DNA of 64,000 nt, from assembly GCA_009746045.1 (NCBI GenBank), contig RPFO01000253.1, forward strand, positions 1,493,888-1,557,887, written 5' to 3'. The notes below the pieces were generated by a model that worked only from the letters and a program-made list of their open reading frames with translations, was not told the origin of the DNA and did no database searches. Below, piece by piece: positions 1-11,100 of the stretch. The translations under genes and the position numbers were made by a program. How positions within the stretch are numbered: position 1 is the stretch's first letter; the number at the start of each line of letters is the position of its first letter. This stretch comes from Mesostigma viride (taxonomy: Eukaryota; Streptophyta; Mesostigmatophyceae; Mesostigmatales; Mesostigmataceae).

Positions 1-53
1 CACGTGGGGCAGACTGGTATATTGCGCAACAGCGAAACCAATATAATGCATAC

Positions 54-524
54 AGGCGCCCCCACGCAGAAGTGTCGGACGCCCAAGCCCAGCGTGTGAC
101 ACTTTTTAACGCCGGCCTTCAAAAAAACGACTTAATTTTGGTCGCAAAAGTGCACATTTTGCTTGCCGGCATCAATTTTGAGGCATATTTTATGCTATGA
201 CACTTGCGAAATGTTCCAACATGAAAATTTTGCACTTTTTGAATCGCATGTTTTCGGACCTAAATTCGGATCAAAAGTCACTTTTTGGCCCGGATCGGAC
301 ACTTTATGGCCCCAAAAGGGTACACGGAGTGACCTTTATCGAAAATGATGCCGGCGCAAAAAAAGGGTCACTCCGCGGAGTGACCTGTATCAAAAATGAT
401 GCCGGCGCAAAAAATTTTGCGCAAGTCTTGCTTTTGAATTTCATCGAATTTAATCGAATTTGCTAAAATTATGCCGGCGTTAAAAAGTGTCACAAAAATC
501 AGACACTTCTGCGTGGAGGCGCCC
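54..524. mobile_element. MITE-like element with terminal inverted repeats
   Basis: The left end (54 onward) and the reverse complement of the right end (up to 524) match over about 60 bases, including the blocks ACGCAGAAGTGTC and GTGACACTTTTTAACGCCGGC-like sequence. The element is flanked by the 4-bp direct repeat ATAC (50-53 and 525-528), which fits a target-site duplication. The 471-bp interior codes for nothing and is AT-rich, with a tandem pair of a GGAGTGACC...GATGCCGGCGCAAAA unit at about 326-412. Non-autonomous DNA transposon is the best reading. The superfamily cannot be set from one copy. Confidence 0.6.
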
Positions 525-528
525 ATAC

Positions 529-1581
529 GTTAATTTTAATATGTCATTCCGACACTATTTTTTCCGAGTCCTGCCCAGCATCATTTGTAATGCTTAATAC
601 AACACTGAGTCTGTGTTGGCTTGCGGGCGGCAAGCCTACCGCCCACAATCGGTTCCGCAGAAGTATCGCCGTCTCTCTCATAGCCTGCGTGGAAGCCGCA
701 GGGGCAATATGTACATTCAAGTATTAGGCTAAGGAGCCCCAGAGTTTGGGGGCATCGCGTGTCACCCGCTATGGAAGACGTAGTGGACAGGGTGGGCCGG
801 GCGTCCTGTTGCAGGGGATACCATACCGGCTAGCTGCATATTGCATTACTAGGTTAGTTAGTTAAATCGTACTGGATAGGTACGTACCTCATTCCATTCC
901 ATCCCACCGACCGTGCCTGGTCGATAGGCTGGCATGTTACACCCACCCTTTCTGGAAGATTATGCCCCGTGCTCGTGTCTTTACGGCGTGTGATCTAAAT
1001 TTAATTTATTTCGGGGGGGCATAAGGCAAATTACCCAACCTTAAAGTACTGGAGGGGTTGGGTTCCAATATCATACTGCAAGCGTAACTCGCACGCATGC
1101 ATGTGTCGGTCAATGACTGCTGCATGCTTGGCTCGGTCCGGCACGTACGTTTCAGTGCGCGTCCTGACCAGTTCAGTTATTAGCTTCCTAGTTGCTAATA
1201 GTGGTCATTGCATAGCAGTATAGCTGACAGTCGAAAATGCGCCCTGTATTACCGGTCCTTAGATGCAGCTTCTCGGTAAGCTTCTCGTGTTTGTACTATA
1301 TTGGGCTGTTATCTTGAACATTTGTTGCTTGCTGAGGTTGTATACCTGCTTTATTCTTAAAACTTACTAACGTATCTAACTTTAATACTTGCTATATTTA
1401 TGAAATACCTTGTACTAAATATTTCTTCACTTGGATGTTTTGCGATTACAACCTACAGATTAGTTACTTAACACCAACACCAACACCGTTGTCGAATCAT
1501 GCATTGCCATGCAGTGAGTATAATTTGTGGCCCAGGGCCACGTCCAGATCCCTTGGTTGACCGATTCACGCACCGTCCAAT
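529..1581. other. Intergenic, nothing recognised
   Basis: No ORF with coding character, RNA gene or clear repeat boundary is visible. The composition is mixed and AT-rich with short pieces such as CATTCCATTCCATCCC near 890 that resemble LINE tetranucleotide tracts. Confidence 0.4.
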
Positions 1582-3024
1582 TGTCACGTCCGTGATCATT
1601 TACGTCCGTGCACTCAAGAAGTTACGCGGTTGCCGTAATCGGAATCGTTACCGACGTTTGGTTGGTTCCGATTCAGTAGGCCGCAGGCTTTGTTCCTTGG
1701 GCCGGTGTGGAGCGCCGCGCCGGAAAGGCCTGAATTTCTAGAGTGACAGTCTTAGGTGACCTGACTTAGGTTCAGGCGCAAGACTTTGGGGCGCAAAGCC
1801 TTGGTGGCTTGCGCAATATTCCGGTGCGTGACATTTGGCAGTTATGAATCTTTTGTATTGTCCAGACGGAATGATGTTCAGTCCATCTGACAAAGCTAGA
1901 TACGCAGATCGTAGTGTGCGGTGTGCTGGCTCGCACGTGGTTGTCGAACAGACTTGCTCTGCATTTTGCTGGCAGTCTAACTGCACGTCAGGCGGCTTGC
2001 TGGCAAATGCGACAGCGCATGGATGCCGGGATTTTTGGAGGTATTTAGGAGCAGCGCAGCGGCCATGGTGGTCGTTGTTCGCTCGTTTCTCTCCCTCACA
2101 ACTAGTTTGTTGTCTTCATGGGGTTAAACTTCTCGAACAGCCCGGAGCAGCCCCCGTGAGTGGTTGCATGTCGTTGCCATGACGATGGTTGATAAGATTG
2201 ACAATGGTTTGATCCGGTTGGGATGTTGTTGGCATTGTGGACGAGAAACGTTCTGCTGACCCGGGAACAGTCCCGGGAAAGGGCCGGTTCGTCGTTGGCC
2301 AGTGTGCCAGTAACTGGGACATGAGCGCAGAGTCACACAGTTGATATAGATTATGACGTAAGTAAACACTGTTGCGCCACAGTGGCGTCATGGTCGGTCT
2401 GTGGTGATTTCGATGGGTCTCAAGGATATGTAGTTACTCTTACAGTTGCGGCAGCACAACTCGGCATTCATTGTAATCTGTCAAATGTTATGGAATGAAT
2501 GGTTTGGGCATTGCTTTCATCATAAAGCATTATTGCAATCTTCATAATATAATCGGCTGGCTGCGCTGCCTGTCATGAAGGTGGTGGTGCCGTCAAGGAC
2601 CACACCTATCATCACCACTTATTTAAACGAGCGAACAACCCTTGGCGGGTTCAGTTCGGACAGCCTGAGCCGGAGATATACCCAAGCTGCTTGCAGAATC
2701 AAGCACTTGGAAGAGGATTAAGCTTATCCTTTAAAAAGCTATGAAGAGGATTAGGCTTATCCTTGAAAAAGCCATGAAGAGGATTATGCTTATCCTTGAA
2801 AAAGCACTGAAGAGGTTATTGCTTAGCCTATTTGAAAAGCATGTGTGGTCCTGTCGTGGGAATTTTTTTTTCCCTATGTGATCCTCTTTTTGACTTTTTG
2901 GCTCTTCATTTTTTCGAGCTAAAAAGTGGGGGGGAATATAGTGGATCACACACAAGAGTACTCTATTGCTATGGATATGCCTTCCAAGTGATAGGCTAGG
3001 ATATAATGGCACGCAAACGCGACA
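1582..3024. repeat. Unit 1 of a ~1.45-kb tandem duplication
   Basis: Positions 1582-2626 recur at 3027-4071 (offset 1445) and 2935-3024 recur at 4070-4159. No difference was seen by eye, and every reading frame in the two copies translates identically. The unit holds no recognisable gene. Small ORFs of 80-115 codons have no coding signature. It contains a private segment, 2627-2934, that is absent from unit 2. Confidence 0.85.
2710..2841. repeat. 33-bp repeat, four copies
   Basis: Four tandem copies start at 2710, 2743, 2776 and 2809, each beginning GAAGAGGTT/ATT and containing a GCTTATCCTT-like core. The fourth copy is diverged. It lies wholly in the 308-bp segment missing from the second duplication unit. 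Confidence 0.8.
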
Positions 3025-3026
3025 GC

Positions 3027-4159
3027 TGTCACGTCCGTGATCATTTACGTCCGTGCACTCAAGAAGTTACGCGGTTGCCGTAATCGGAATCGTTACCGAC
3101 GTTTGGTTGGTTCCGATTCAGTAGGCCGCAGGCTTTGTTCCTTGGGCCGGTGTGGAGCGCCGCGCCGGAAAGGCCTGAATTTCTAGAGTGACAGTCTTAG
3201 GTGACCTGACTTAGGTTCAGGCGCAAGACTTTGGGGCGCAAAGCCTTGGTGGCTTGCGCAATATTCCGGTGCGTGACATTTGGCAGTTATGAATCTTTTG
3301 TATTGTCCAGACGGAATGATGTTCAGTCCATCTGACAAAGCTAGATACGCAGATCGTAGTGTGCGGTGTGCTGGCTCGCACGTGGTTGTCGAACAGACTT
3401 GCTCTGCATTTTGCTGGCAGTCTAACTGCACGTCAGGCGGCTTGCTGGCAAATGCGACAGCGCATGGATGCCGGGATTTTTGGAGGTATTTAGGAGCAGC
3501 GCAGCGGCCATGGTGGTCGTTGTTCGCTCGTTTCTCTCCCTCACAACTAGTTTGTTGTCTTCATGGGGTTAAACTTCTCGAACAGCCCGGAGCAGCCCCC
3601 GTGAGTGGTTGCATGTCGTTGCCATGACGATGGTTGATAAGATTGACAATGGTTTGATCCGGTTGGGATGTTGTTGGCATTGTGGACGAGAAACGTTCTG
3701 CTGACCCGGGAACAGTCCCGGGAAAGGGCCGGTTCGTCGTTGGCCAGTGTGCCAGTAACTGGGACATGAGCGCAGAGTCACACAGTTGATATAGATTATG
3801 ACGTAAGTAAACACTGTTGCGCCACAGTGGCGTCATGGTCGGTCTGTGGTGATTTCGATGGGTCTCAAGGATATGTAGTTACTCTTACAGTTGCGGCAGC
3901 ACAACTCGGCATTCATTGTAATCTGTCAAATGTTATGGAATGAATGGTTTGGGCATTGCTTTCATCATAAAGCATTATTGCAATCTTCATAATATAATCG
4001 GCTGGCTGCGCTGCCTGTCATGAAGGTGGTGGTGCCGTCAAGGACCACACCTATCATCACCACTTATTTAATATAGTGGATCACACACAAGAGTACTCTA
4101 TTGCTATGGATATGCCTTCCAAGTGATAGGCTAGGATATAATGGCACGCAAACGCGACA
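3027..4159. repeat. Unit 2 of the tandem duplication, 308 bp shorter
   Basis: It carries the 1045-bp and 90-bp blocks of unit 1 fused directly, so the 308 bp between them (2627-2934 in unit 1) is missing. A two-base AA microhomology sits at the fusion (4070-4071). Deletion after duplication is the simplest reading. Insertion of the 308 bp into unit 1 is the alternative. Confidence 0.8.
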
Positions 4160-4554
4160 CAATTAATTGTATACTCATGGAGACAAATTTTTCTCTTTGA
4201 CGTTGTCATGAGTGGGGGGGGGGGGGCTTATGTAGTAAAGTATAGGCTTATAGTTGTCATTCTGACATGGGGAAAAGGTCGGCAATAGTTGACGTGACGT
4301 TTCTAGTTCGCCGGTTGTCGGCCAACGTTGTTGTTCGTAACAGCTAGTTCATTGCGGAGCGCTTTGTACTTTCTCCCGGACGTCCTGTTGTACATACTTT
4401 GTGCCAATATTGGGGGGAATAGAATCACTAAGGCTGCATGTTAATTAATCACATGATTGTGTTGACATGTGCGTGGTACGTACGTCATTAGCCCGAACTG
4501 GAAAGTCGCATGTGGCGCCGCCAGATGTTTCTTTGGACAATGGCTGTTGCTTTC
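4160..4554. other. Intergenic, nothing recognised
   Basis: It holds a G homopolymer near 4214-4227 and otherwise unremarkable AT-rich sequence with no supported gene. Confidence 0.4.
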
Positions 4555-4665
4555 AGTCATCATCCTGAACGACTCGAACTCGCGGACAAGATAACGGCAG
4601 GCTCGAGCTACCATGGTCCGGATTCCCCCGATTTCTGGCCTGCGCTGGTTGTCTCCTTGATAACG
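4555..4665 (+). repeat. Dispersed ~110-bp repeat, copy 1
   Basis: Shares a core with 18221-18330, 55393-55453 and 55996-56114. Common blocks are CATCCTGAACGACTCG, GCTCGAGCTACCATGGTCC and CTGGCCTGCGCTGG. All four copies read in the same direction. No coding frame is conserved, so a short non-coding repeat (SINE fragment or other small element) is likely. Confidence 0.7.
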
Positions 4666-4719
4666 TTACAACGGTGTTGTACTGGACTTTAATGAGCCTG
4701 CACTTCTCATTCATGATCG

Positions 4720-4728
4720 TATATAAAT
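4720..4728 (+). promoter_or_regulatory. TATA-like box
   Basis: TATATAAAT lies about 50 bases before the ATG at 4779 of the Cys-rich ORF, a reasonable place for a TATA element with a short leader. Supported by position and consensus only. Confidence 0.35.
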
Positions 4729-4778
4729 TATACGGATATTAACACGAAGGCATATAACACAAGAGAGACCGAGCCAAA

Positions 4779-5246
4779 ATGACTCCGCACTTGAGTTTGC
4801 CCTTTGCGCGGTCAGTTTGCTTGGCACTAGCAGCCTGTCTCGGAGGCGTACATACTATAGCGGCTTTGTTCCTACCCAATGTGCACCTTTTAACCCAAAA
4901 CAGTCACGCTGTCCTCCCTATGCCTTGCGGTTCCTGCAGGCGATTGATAATCCGCGAGGTGGAGGAGTATGCAGAGCCAGGCGACAAGTACTGCTGCTTC
5001 TACTGTGCCTGCCTGTGCTGTTGCGCCAAGGTGAACGAGGTCAACCACGAGCGTGAGGACGTGGTCCAGGTGGCGGAGATCCGCGACATGAGCTTCAGGT
5101 TTGACGGCCACAAGAGGGCATGCAACGCGTGCGCGTGCTGCCTTTGCTGCACGAAACAGACAGAGCGCGCGCGTGTCAAGCTTCACCTCGTGCGCCCGGT
5201 ACGCACAATCAATCTGTATGATGACTGGGCCAAGCCCGGGCGGTGA
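4779..5246 (+). CDS. Small Cys-rich protein, unrecognised
   Basis: A 155-residue ORF. Residues 1-30 form a hydrophobic leader that could be a signal peptide or anchor. The C-terminal two-thirds use GC-rich third positions and hold two cysteine clusters of related form, CCFYCACLCCCAK and CNACACCLCCTK, separated by a charged stretch with REDVVQVAEIRDM. The paired clusters suggest metal binding or a lipid-modified cytoplasmic face, but I recognise no family. The ATG follows a TATA-like box by about 50 bases. A splice acceptor at TTCCTGCAG (4931-4939) could instead start the coding exon, which would drop the leader. Probably a real gene; function unknown. Confidence 0.45.
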   Translation: MTPHLSLPFARSVCLALAACLGGVHTIAALFLPNVHLLTQNSHAVLPMPCGSCRRLIIREVEEYAEPGDKYCCFYCACLCCCAKVNEVNHEREDVVQVAEIRDMSFRFDGHKRACNACACCLCCTKQTERARVKLHLVRPVRTINLYDDWAKPGR

Positions 5247-6393
5247 CTGTTGACAGTTGTGCCATGCAGCCAATCCATAGTCTGTGCATGCCAGTCAACT
5301 TTTCTCTGTCAGACTGCATGTCACTTGTGACATGACGTTGAGCAAGCACTCATATGATATTACGGGCCTGGCAGTCCGGAGTACGGTTGTACAGCTTGGT
5401 GGTTCTAGACTCTAAGTATATCTGAATGTCTTTTGCGGAACTTTCATAAAAGTAATTAGCGTGCCCGGATCAAGTGGGCACAGAGCAATCAAGGGAATAG
5501 TATTATGAAGTGAGGTGACTGCGCACTGGAAGCATTGCTAAAGCGTGGACAATCTATATAATTAGAACTCATAACTTATTATCTATACTCAGGGTGTCGA
5601 GGCATCTAAATGCGCGCACAATTAAAAAGAATCCCTCATATACTGGCCCAGTGTTTTGCACCGCACTTTACCGAGCCTTAGACATCATTGCGTATTGCAC
5701 GTGTTTTCATGAGCCTCTTGAAAAGTCACACCCCTGTATTTCTGCAGTAGTGCAGTATGGTGGAGCAACACATGGCGAGCTGAATCCGCTACCTTGGATT
5801 CCCGGCCTTCCGCCGGCTGCCAGGTCATTTACTGTGTCAGCACGCCGCGTCCCCATGCCAGCCAGTACATGCAGTGCATGGGAGGCGGGACCCAGGGGTT
5901 TGGTTCTAGGCACTGAAATCGTGCATGGCTGTGACTCAGTGTGCGGGCGCGCTGCGTGACAGTGTTTACAGGTAACATGGTTCAAACACATATGAAACGC
6001 CACCTTTTATGAAATTCCTGGATCGACTCCTATTTAAGGGGCACTGCATGGTAAGCGCACAAGCCTGACATATCTCATTGAACTACATACTAGGTGAAAA
6101 CCATCGGCATGCAGCGTGTGTAGGTCATGCATCAGTGTGTGAGGCAACCGACACATCAAGATTCGGCCGCCTCAGGTTCAGGTTTCCGCCTCAGGAATTC
6201 CTTTAAATAGGATTAATGGGCGCCATTTCACTCATGTACGAGCCTTAGTTATCACTCCTAGCTCATATGATGTGTTACAGGTTTTTGATTAAGTAATTAA
6301 CTAGTCCGATGTCGGATTAACCCGCATCGAGTAAAAGCCTGAACACCATGCATGCCATGATGTTGCCACGATCGCTGTAATAACGCCACGCAG
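5247..6393. other. Gap between two small ORFs
   Basis: No supported gene. This stretch could be an intron joining the Cys-rich ORF to the ORF at 6394, but the visible GT next to the first ORF gives the wrong phase for the ATG reading frame, so I keep them apart. Confidence 0.3.
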
Positions 6394-6615
6394 ATGGGCG
6401 AGTGCAAGGCGGGCTTCGGCAGCTGGAAGCTGGACAAGGATCTCAAGACCTACCACTGCACAGTGGAGATCGAGGGCCGCATCAGCCGCGAGGCGGCGGA
6501 GGAGATGCACCAGGCGCTGCGACGCGTGGTGCAGAGTAACGTAGATGCCAAGCTGGCGGTGCTGGCTGCAAGCGTGAAGGATCACCCAGTGAAACTCAAC
6601 ATTAACCTCGCTTAA
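6394..6615 (+). CDS. Short conserved-looking exon or 73-aa protein
   Basis: A 73-codon ORF with strongly GC-biased third positions in an AT-rich neighbourhood, the composition seen in the proven exons of this window. It is directly preceded by ACGCCACGCAG, a good 3' splice site, so it may be a last exon and not a complete gene. The protein is soluble, with a predicted amphipathic helix around SREAAEEMHQALRRVVQ. I recognise no family. Confidence 0.4.
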   Translation: MGECKAGFGSWKLDKDLKTYHCTVEIEGRISREAAEEMHQALRRVVQSNVDAKLAVLAASVKDHPVKLNINLA

Positions 6616-8128
6616 TCAGCACGTTGAAAAATATCATATTCAGAGATCAACGTCAAGCGGCGGACTGCATGCCACTGTGAATCGAGGGCATGAGCTATTG
6701 TAATGAGCTATTGCAATGTGTCAAACGTGTCGCTGAGAATGCCGGTGGTTCAAGCACCGCTGTTGTCACCTTGCACAGACGACAGGCCATCACTGTTACG
6801 CATGCAATATAAACACGTAGGCCGGTGTAGTAACCGAGAACCGGCTACTCTGACAACAGTGGTGACATCCAGAATGCAAGATGAGCTATGCATGTAGTAA
6901 CGTTGTGGGAAGCACGTTTGGCCAGGGATGTCATGCGTGATTCGTAACAACTTTGGCCGACATATCTAAATAAGGGCGAGACTGAAAAGCAGCGTTACTC
7001 ACCGTTGCCTTTTGTTCTATCGTGCGTTTTTGTACGATGCAGTGATCATCGTCACCGTGACCTGAATTCTACAAGCATTACCTGCATTGTCGGTTCCGTT
7101 GGTAGCGTTCTTGTTGCGGGCCCGACCTTTAGAGCGGGCGCAACAGTGAAATATATCATGGATTTTGGTTTGTTGTCATAGTCCGTAGGACTTTGGGACT
7201 CATTTCGGGACTTAATTTGGGAATTGTCCCTTGGTCAGGACTTTTGTATGGAATTATGACAGTTGTATGATTCGGACTAGTTATTTTGGGCCTAGGTTGA
7301 TGTATGAGATCTTCTAGGGGCCGGTGCAGTCGCGCCGCGCTGCGTACTTTACAGCTGGTTGAGATTTTGTACTCATGCGTGGATTCTGTAGGCGAGGGTC
7401 GATGTCGACCCGAGGATCTTGTGTGGACTGCATGCTTCGGAATTCTCTGGAAGGTCGGCGCCATGTCGGTGCCACTTGCCAGCTTAATTGGTGGCAGACC
7501 TAGGTGAAATTGGTCCGAGGACGAGATTCTCGTCCTCTTGGTTCGGAATAAAGTGTGTGTGTGTGTGTGTGTTGTCACCTGTCTGAACCCGGGGCATTAT
7601 TCCAACTGCATTTGGTAGCTCTAGATCCTAAATGTAGGTTGTGTAGATTAATGCAATATTAATCATCGTGAGCCGTAACAGAGCAAAAGCCGCATCTGTT
7701 CCGTTAATCCCACTAGCTCCCATAGAGTGGTCGCGGTTAACCGAGAAACCCGTAATAACCTACCCTAACATAGGATCTTTCGCACGACCCGGGCGTTACA
7801 CTGGTTATCGGAGGTTAGGTTAGGGTGGTTTAACATGGCGGCCCTGTCAAGGATATGCCCCAATATGCCTGACAGTTTTTAGTGTAGCTAGTTCGGGCAG
7901 TTTACGATAAGTGCTATACTATTCGGCCTAGTTGCTTTTTGGCCACGAAACAGAAAATATGTCGCGTCTGCGTGCCACAATCTCCGGCGCCACCATGGCG
8001 GCTGGCCACTCAGCTTAATTTGGTAAAACCCAAATGAGCTGAGCTGATGTGCCTGCCTTAACTGCATGCCCTGTGGGGTGGGCGAGGACCTGTCCCATGA
8101 TTCCCCCCCTCGCTGGCGACCGGCCCCA
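6616..8128. other. Between small ORF and Ty3 pol, nothing assigned
   Basis: The stretch 7140-7580 ends with AATAAA followed by a GT tract (7552-7571) and may be a transcript 3' end or an LTR, but I found no second copy to prove an LTR. A short inverted motif, AACCTACCCTAAC / GGTTAGGTTAGGG, lies at 7757-7826. No coding sequence is supported. Confidence 0.3.
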
Positions 8129-11100
8129 TCACGAAGACAGCGATCGTACCAAGACAAGGGCAGCGGTGACCGCAGTCAAGCTGCGGGAGGTAAACTGCGC
8201 AGCGGTGCACACTGGACAAAACCAATCCCCCTCCGGAATGCTGGTGACCACGGGCTGCAAGCACTGCATGTGCCAACCACAGTTACACTGATCACACAAT
8301 AACATGGACTCCGCCTGATCGACCCGGTGACAAACCTGACACTGGGCGTCCTTGACTCGGCGAGATGTGTGCGGTTGGAGGTCGTGGACCAAATTGGGCA
8401 GTGAGCAGGGACTGAGATTGCTGAGGTTGTCTGTCGTACGGCTCCCGTCGGCGCCCTCCAAAATTGCCACTCCCGATGGTTTGATAGCCACAATGCGCAA
8501 AATGGTGGGCCCCGCCTCCACATCCAAAGTGTGCTTCAGCTGAGTGCGCAGGAAAACATACTGCCCTGGCCTAAACCGCAGCTGGCGAGCCATGTATGCG
8601 CCCCCCCGGCGCTGAGCGTAACGCAGGGAGTCCCTGTGCTGAGCAATGAACAAGTTGTTCATCGCGATGGGCATGACCTTCTTAAAAGTCTCTGCCCTGG
8701 CCAGCACCTCAACCAAAAATTGCTGAGCGTTGTCGAAGGCCATGGGTTCGGGGTGCGCAACCTGTGCCTCCGTAGGCAAAAGAGGATTACGCCCGAACAG
8801 AAGGAAATACGGGGAGAAGGTAGCGAGAGACTCCTGGGGAGACATGCGATAACCCATGGCAATCCATGCCAACTCGCGATCCCACCTGGCCGACTCCGGC
8901 ACCTGCAGGCTCCACTTGCGCAGCGCCTGCTTGACGGTCTGCACCAATCTCTCAGCCAAACCATTGGCCTGAGGATGCTCCCGAGAAGTGCGACGGTGAT
9001 CAATAAGACATCCATCCAGCAACTCCTGGAACTCACCCCTGAACTCACCACCCTGGTCCGTGACTACCTCCGCGGGAGCCCCAAACCTGGTGATGATGTC
9101 TGCAAAATGCTTCGCTGTGGTAGCGGCATGCTTGTCAGCAATGGGGATCAACTCAACCCATTTGCTAAAGCTCTCCACGCATACCATGACATAGAGGTTG
9201 CCGTCAGGGCTCTCCTGAAACGGCCCGCACAGATCGACGTGCCAGCGATAAAACAAGCCCTTGATGGGAAGCGACATCAGCTCCTTGGCACCATGATCTG
9301 CGCTAAAGTTAGCCTTGGTTCGAGCACACGGGACACAGCTGGCCACTACCTGGGCCACTGTGTGTCGCATGTTATTCCACCAATAGCTGGTCCGTACGAG
9401 GCTGAGCGTGCGATTGCCACCCAAGTGACCATACCGCTCGTGGTACGCCTGCACTATAGCAACGCGCTTGTCAGGCGGTGGGACGACCACCCTACGCTTG
9501 CCCAACAGCTTGTACAAAACCCCATCTTCCCAACCATAGGTTGCAGCCCTGTGCTGCACCCTGTTCAACTCCGTCGCCTTCTGAGCAGGAGTCCAATCGA
9601 CTGGAGTAGGAGTCAAGACAGCACCCTGCACTTGCTCCAAAACTCGACCATCTAGCCAGATATCAGCGGTGTAGCAATCAGCAAGAGAGCTACGCGCTAA
9701 GAGAGCCTGCACAGCGATCAGCTGCTGCAGAGAAGGATCAATGTCAAAGGACAGAGACCTACCCTCTTCCATAGCGCACACAGCTTTGGATGGCGTGAAT
9801 GGCGACGGCCGCACCGGGTCGTCGCTGATGCCGAAGTCCGCCACAGAGTACTCGACACTGCGCCACCACGCCTCCTCCTCATCGTCGGCCGCATACCCAG
9901 CAGCGTTCACAAAGACCACAGAACCCGACGAGCCCTCGGCACCCATGGCCCGGGCTCCAGTGTGGTCAACAGTGGTAGGCATGGCGTATCGGGATAGCAC
10001 ATCGGCGTTGACATGGTCCTTGCCGGCCCGATGCACAATGGTCATGTGGTACTCCTGGATAATCATGGCCCATCGGGCGAGCTTACCCGTCAGGTTGGTG
10101 TTGGTCATTAGCCACTGAAGCGGCTGGTGGTCTGTCACCAGAGTAAACACGCGCCCAACTAAATACGGGCGAAAGTGCTTGATGGCCCACACCACAGCCA
10201 GTGCCTCCCCCTCATAGGAAGAATACCGGCTCTCCGCTGGGTTGTTGCTGCGACTAGCATAAGCAATAACGTGCTCGCGCCCATCACCATCCTTTTGCGC
10301 CAAGACCGCACCCAGTCCTACCTTGGACCAGTCGGTATATAACACAAACGGCAAAGCATAGTCAGGGGCGCGCAGAATCGGGGCCGACGTGAGCTCCTGC
10401 TTGATTGTCTCGATGGCGCGTTGCTGTGCGGGACCCCACGCCCACACGCACCCCTTCTTGAGTAACTCGGTCAAGGGCTTCACCTTGCTGCTGAAGTTCT
10501 CAATGTAACCTCGGTAATAGCCAGCCAAACCCAAATACGCCCGCACCCCTGAGACATCCGTGGGTACGGCGGCCTGCACAATGGATTCGACCTTGGCGGC
10601 ATCAGGCGTCCGGCCACCCGGCACAATCTGATGACCAAGGAATGAGAGGGTCCGCTGGGCGAACTTGCACTTCTCAGGGTGCAGCCGCATATTATGCTCC
10701 TCGAGAGCCAAGCGAACCTGCTCCAAGTGCGCCAGGTGCTCCTCAAATGTCGCGCTAAAGACGATTACATCATCAATGTAACAAGCGGCGAAAGGAAGAC
10801 CTGCAAGCACTTTGTCCATAGCTCGTTGGAAAACAGCACTAGCGTTGCGGTGCCCAAAGGGCATGCGCACCCACTCATACAAATTGCCGCCCCCCCAGAA
10901 TGCAAGCTTCCGCTGATCCTCCGGCGCAACTGCGATCTGATGAAAGCCGCTACGCAGGTCCAGCGAGGACACAAACTTCACATGAGGAGATATCTTATCC
11001 AGGACATCATCCACACGTGGCATGGGGTAACGGTCCACGGGTGTGTGTGCATTCAGCAACCGCAGATCGGTGGCCATGCGCATACCCGTCCATGCCCCGG

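Noticed and set aside
1582-4071. The two 1045-bp blocks as LTRs of a small retrotransposon
   Set aside because: The first block begins TGTCACG, but neither ends in CA, there is no primer-binding site or polypurine tract, and the 90-bp flanking block is also duplicated. Tandem duplication plus deletion explains it better.
7800-7830. GGTTAGGTTAGGG as a telomere-like tract
   Set aside because: Only two imperfect units, with an inverted partner nearby; too short to claim.
8531-9655. 374-codon plus-strand ORF
   Set aside because: It is the antisense shadow of the integrase region of the Ty3 pol gene, which has clear domains on the minus strand.
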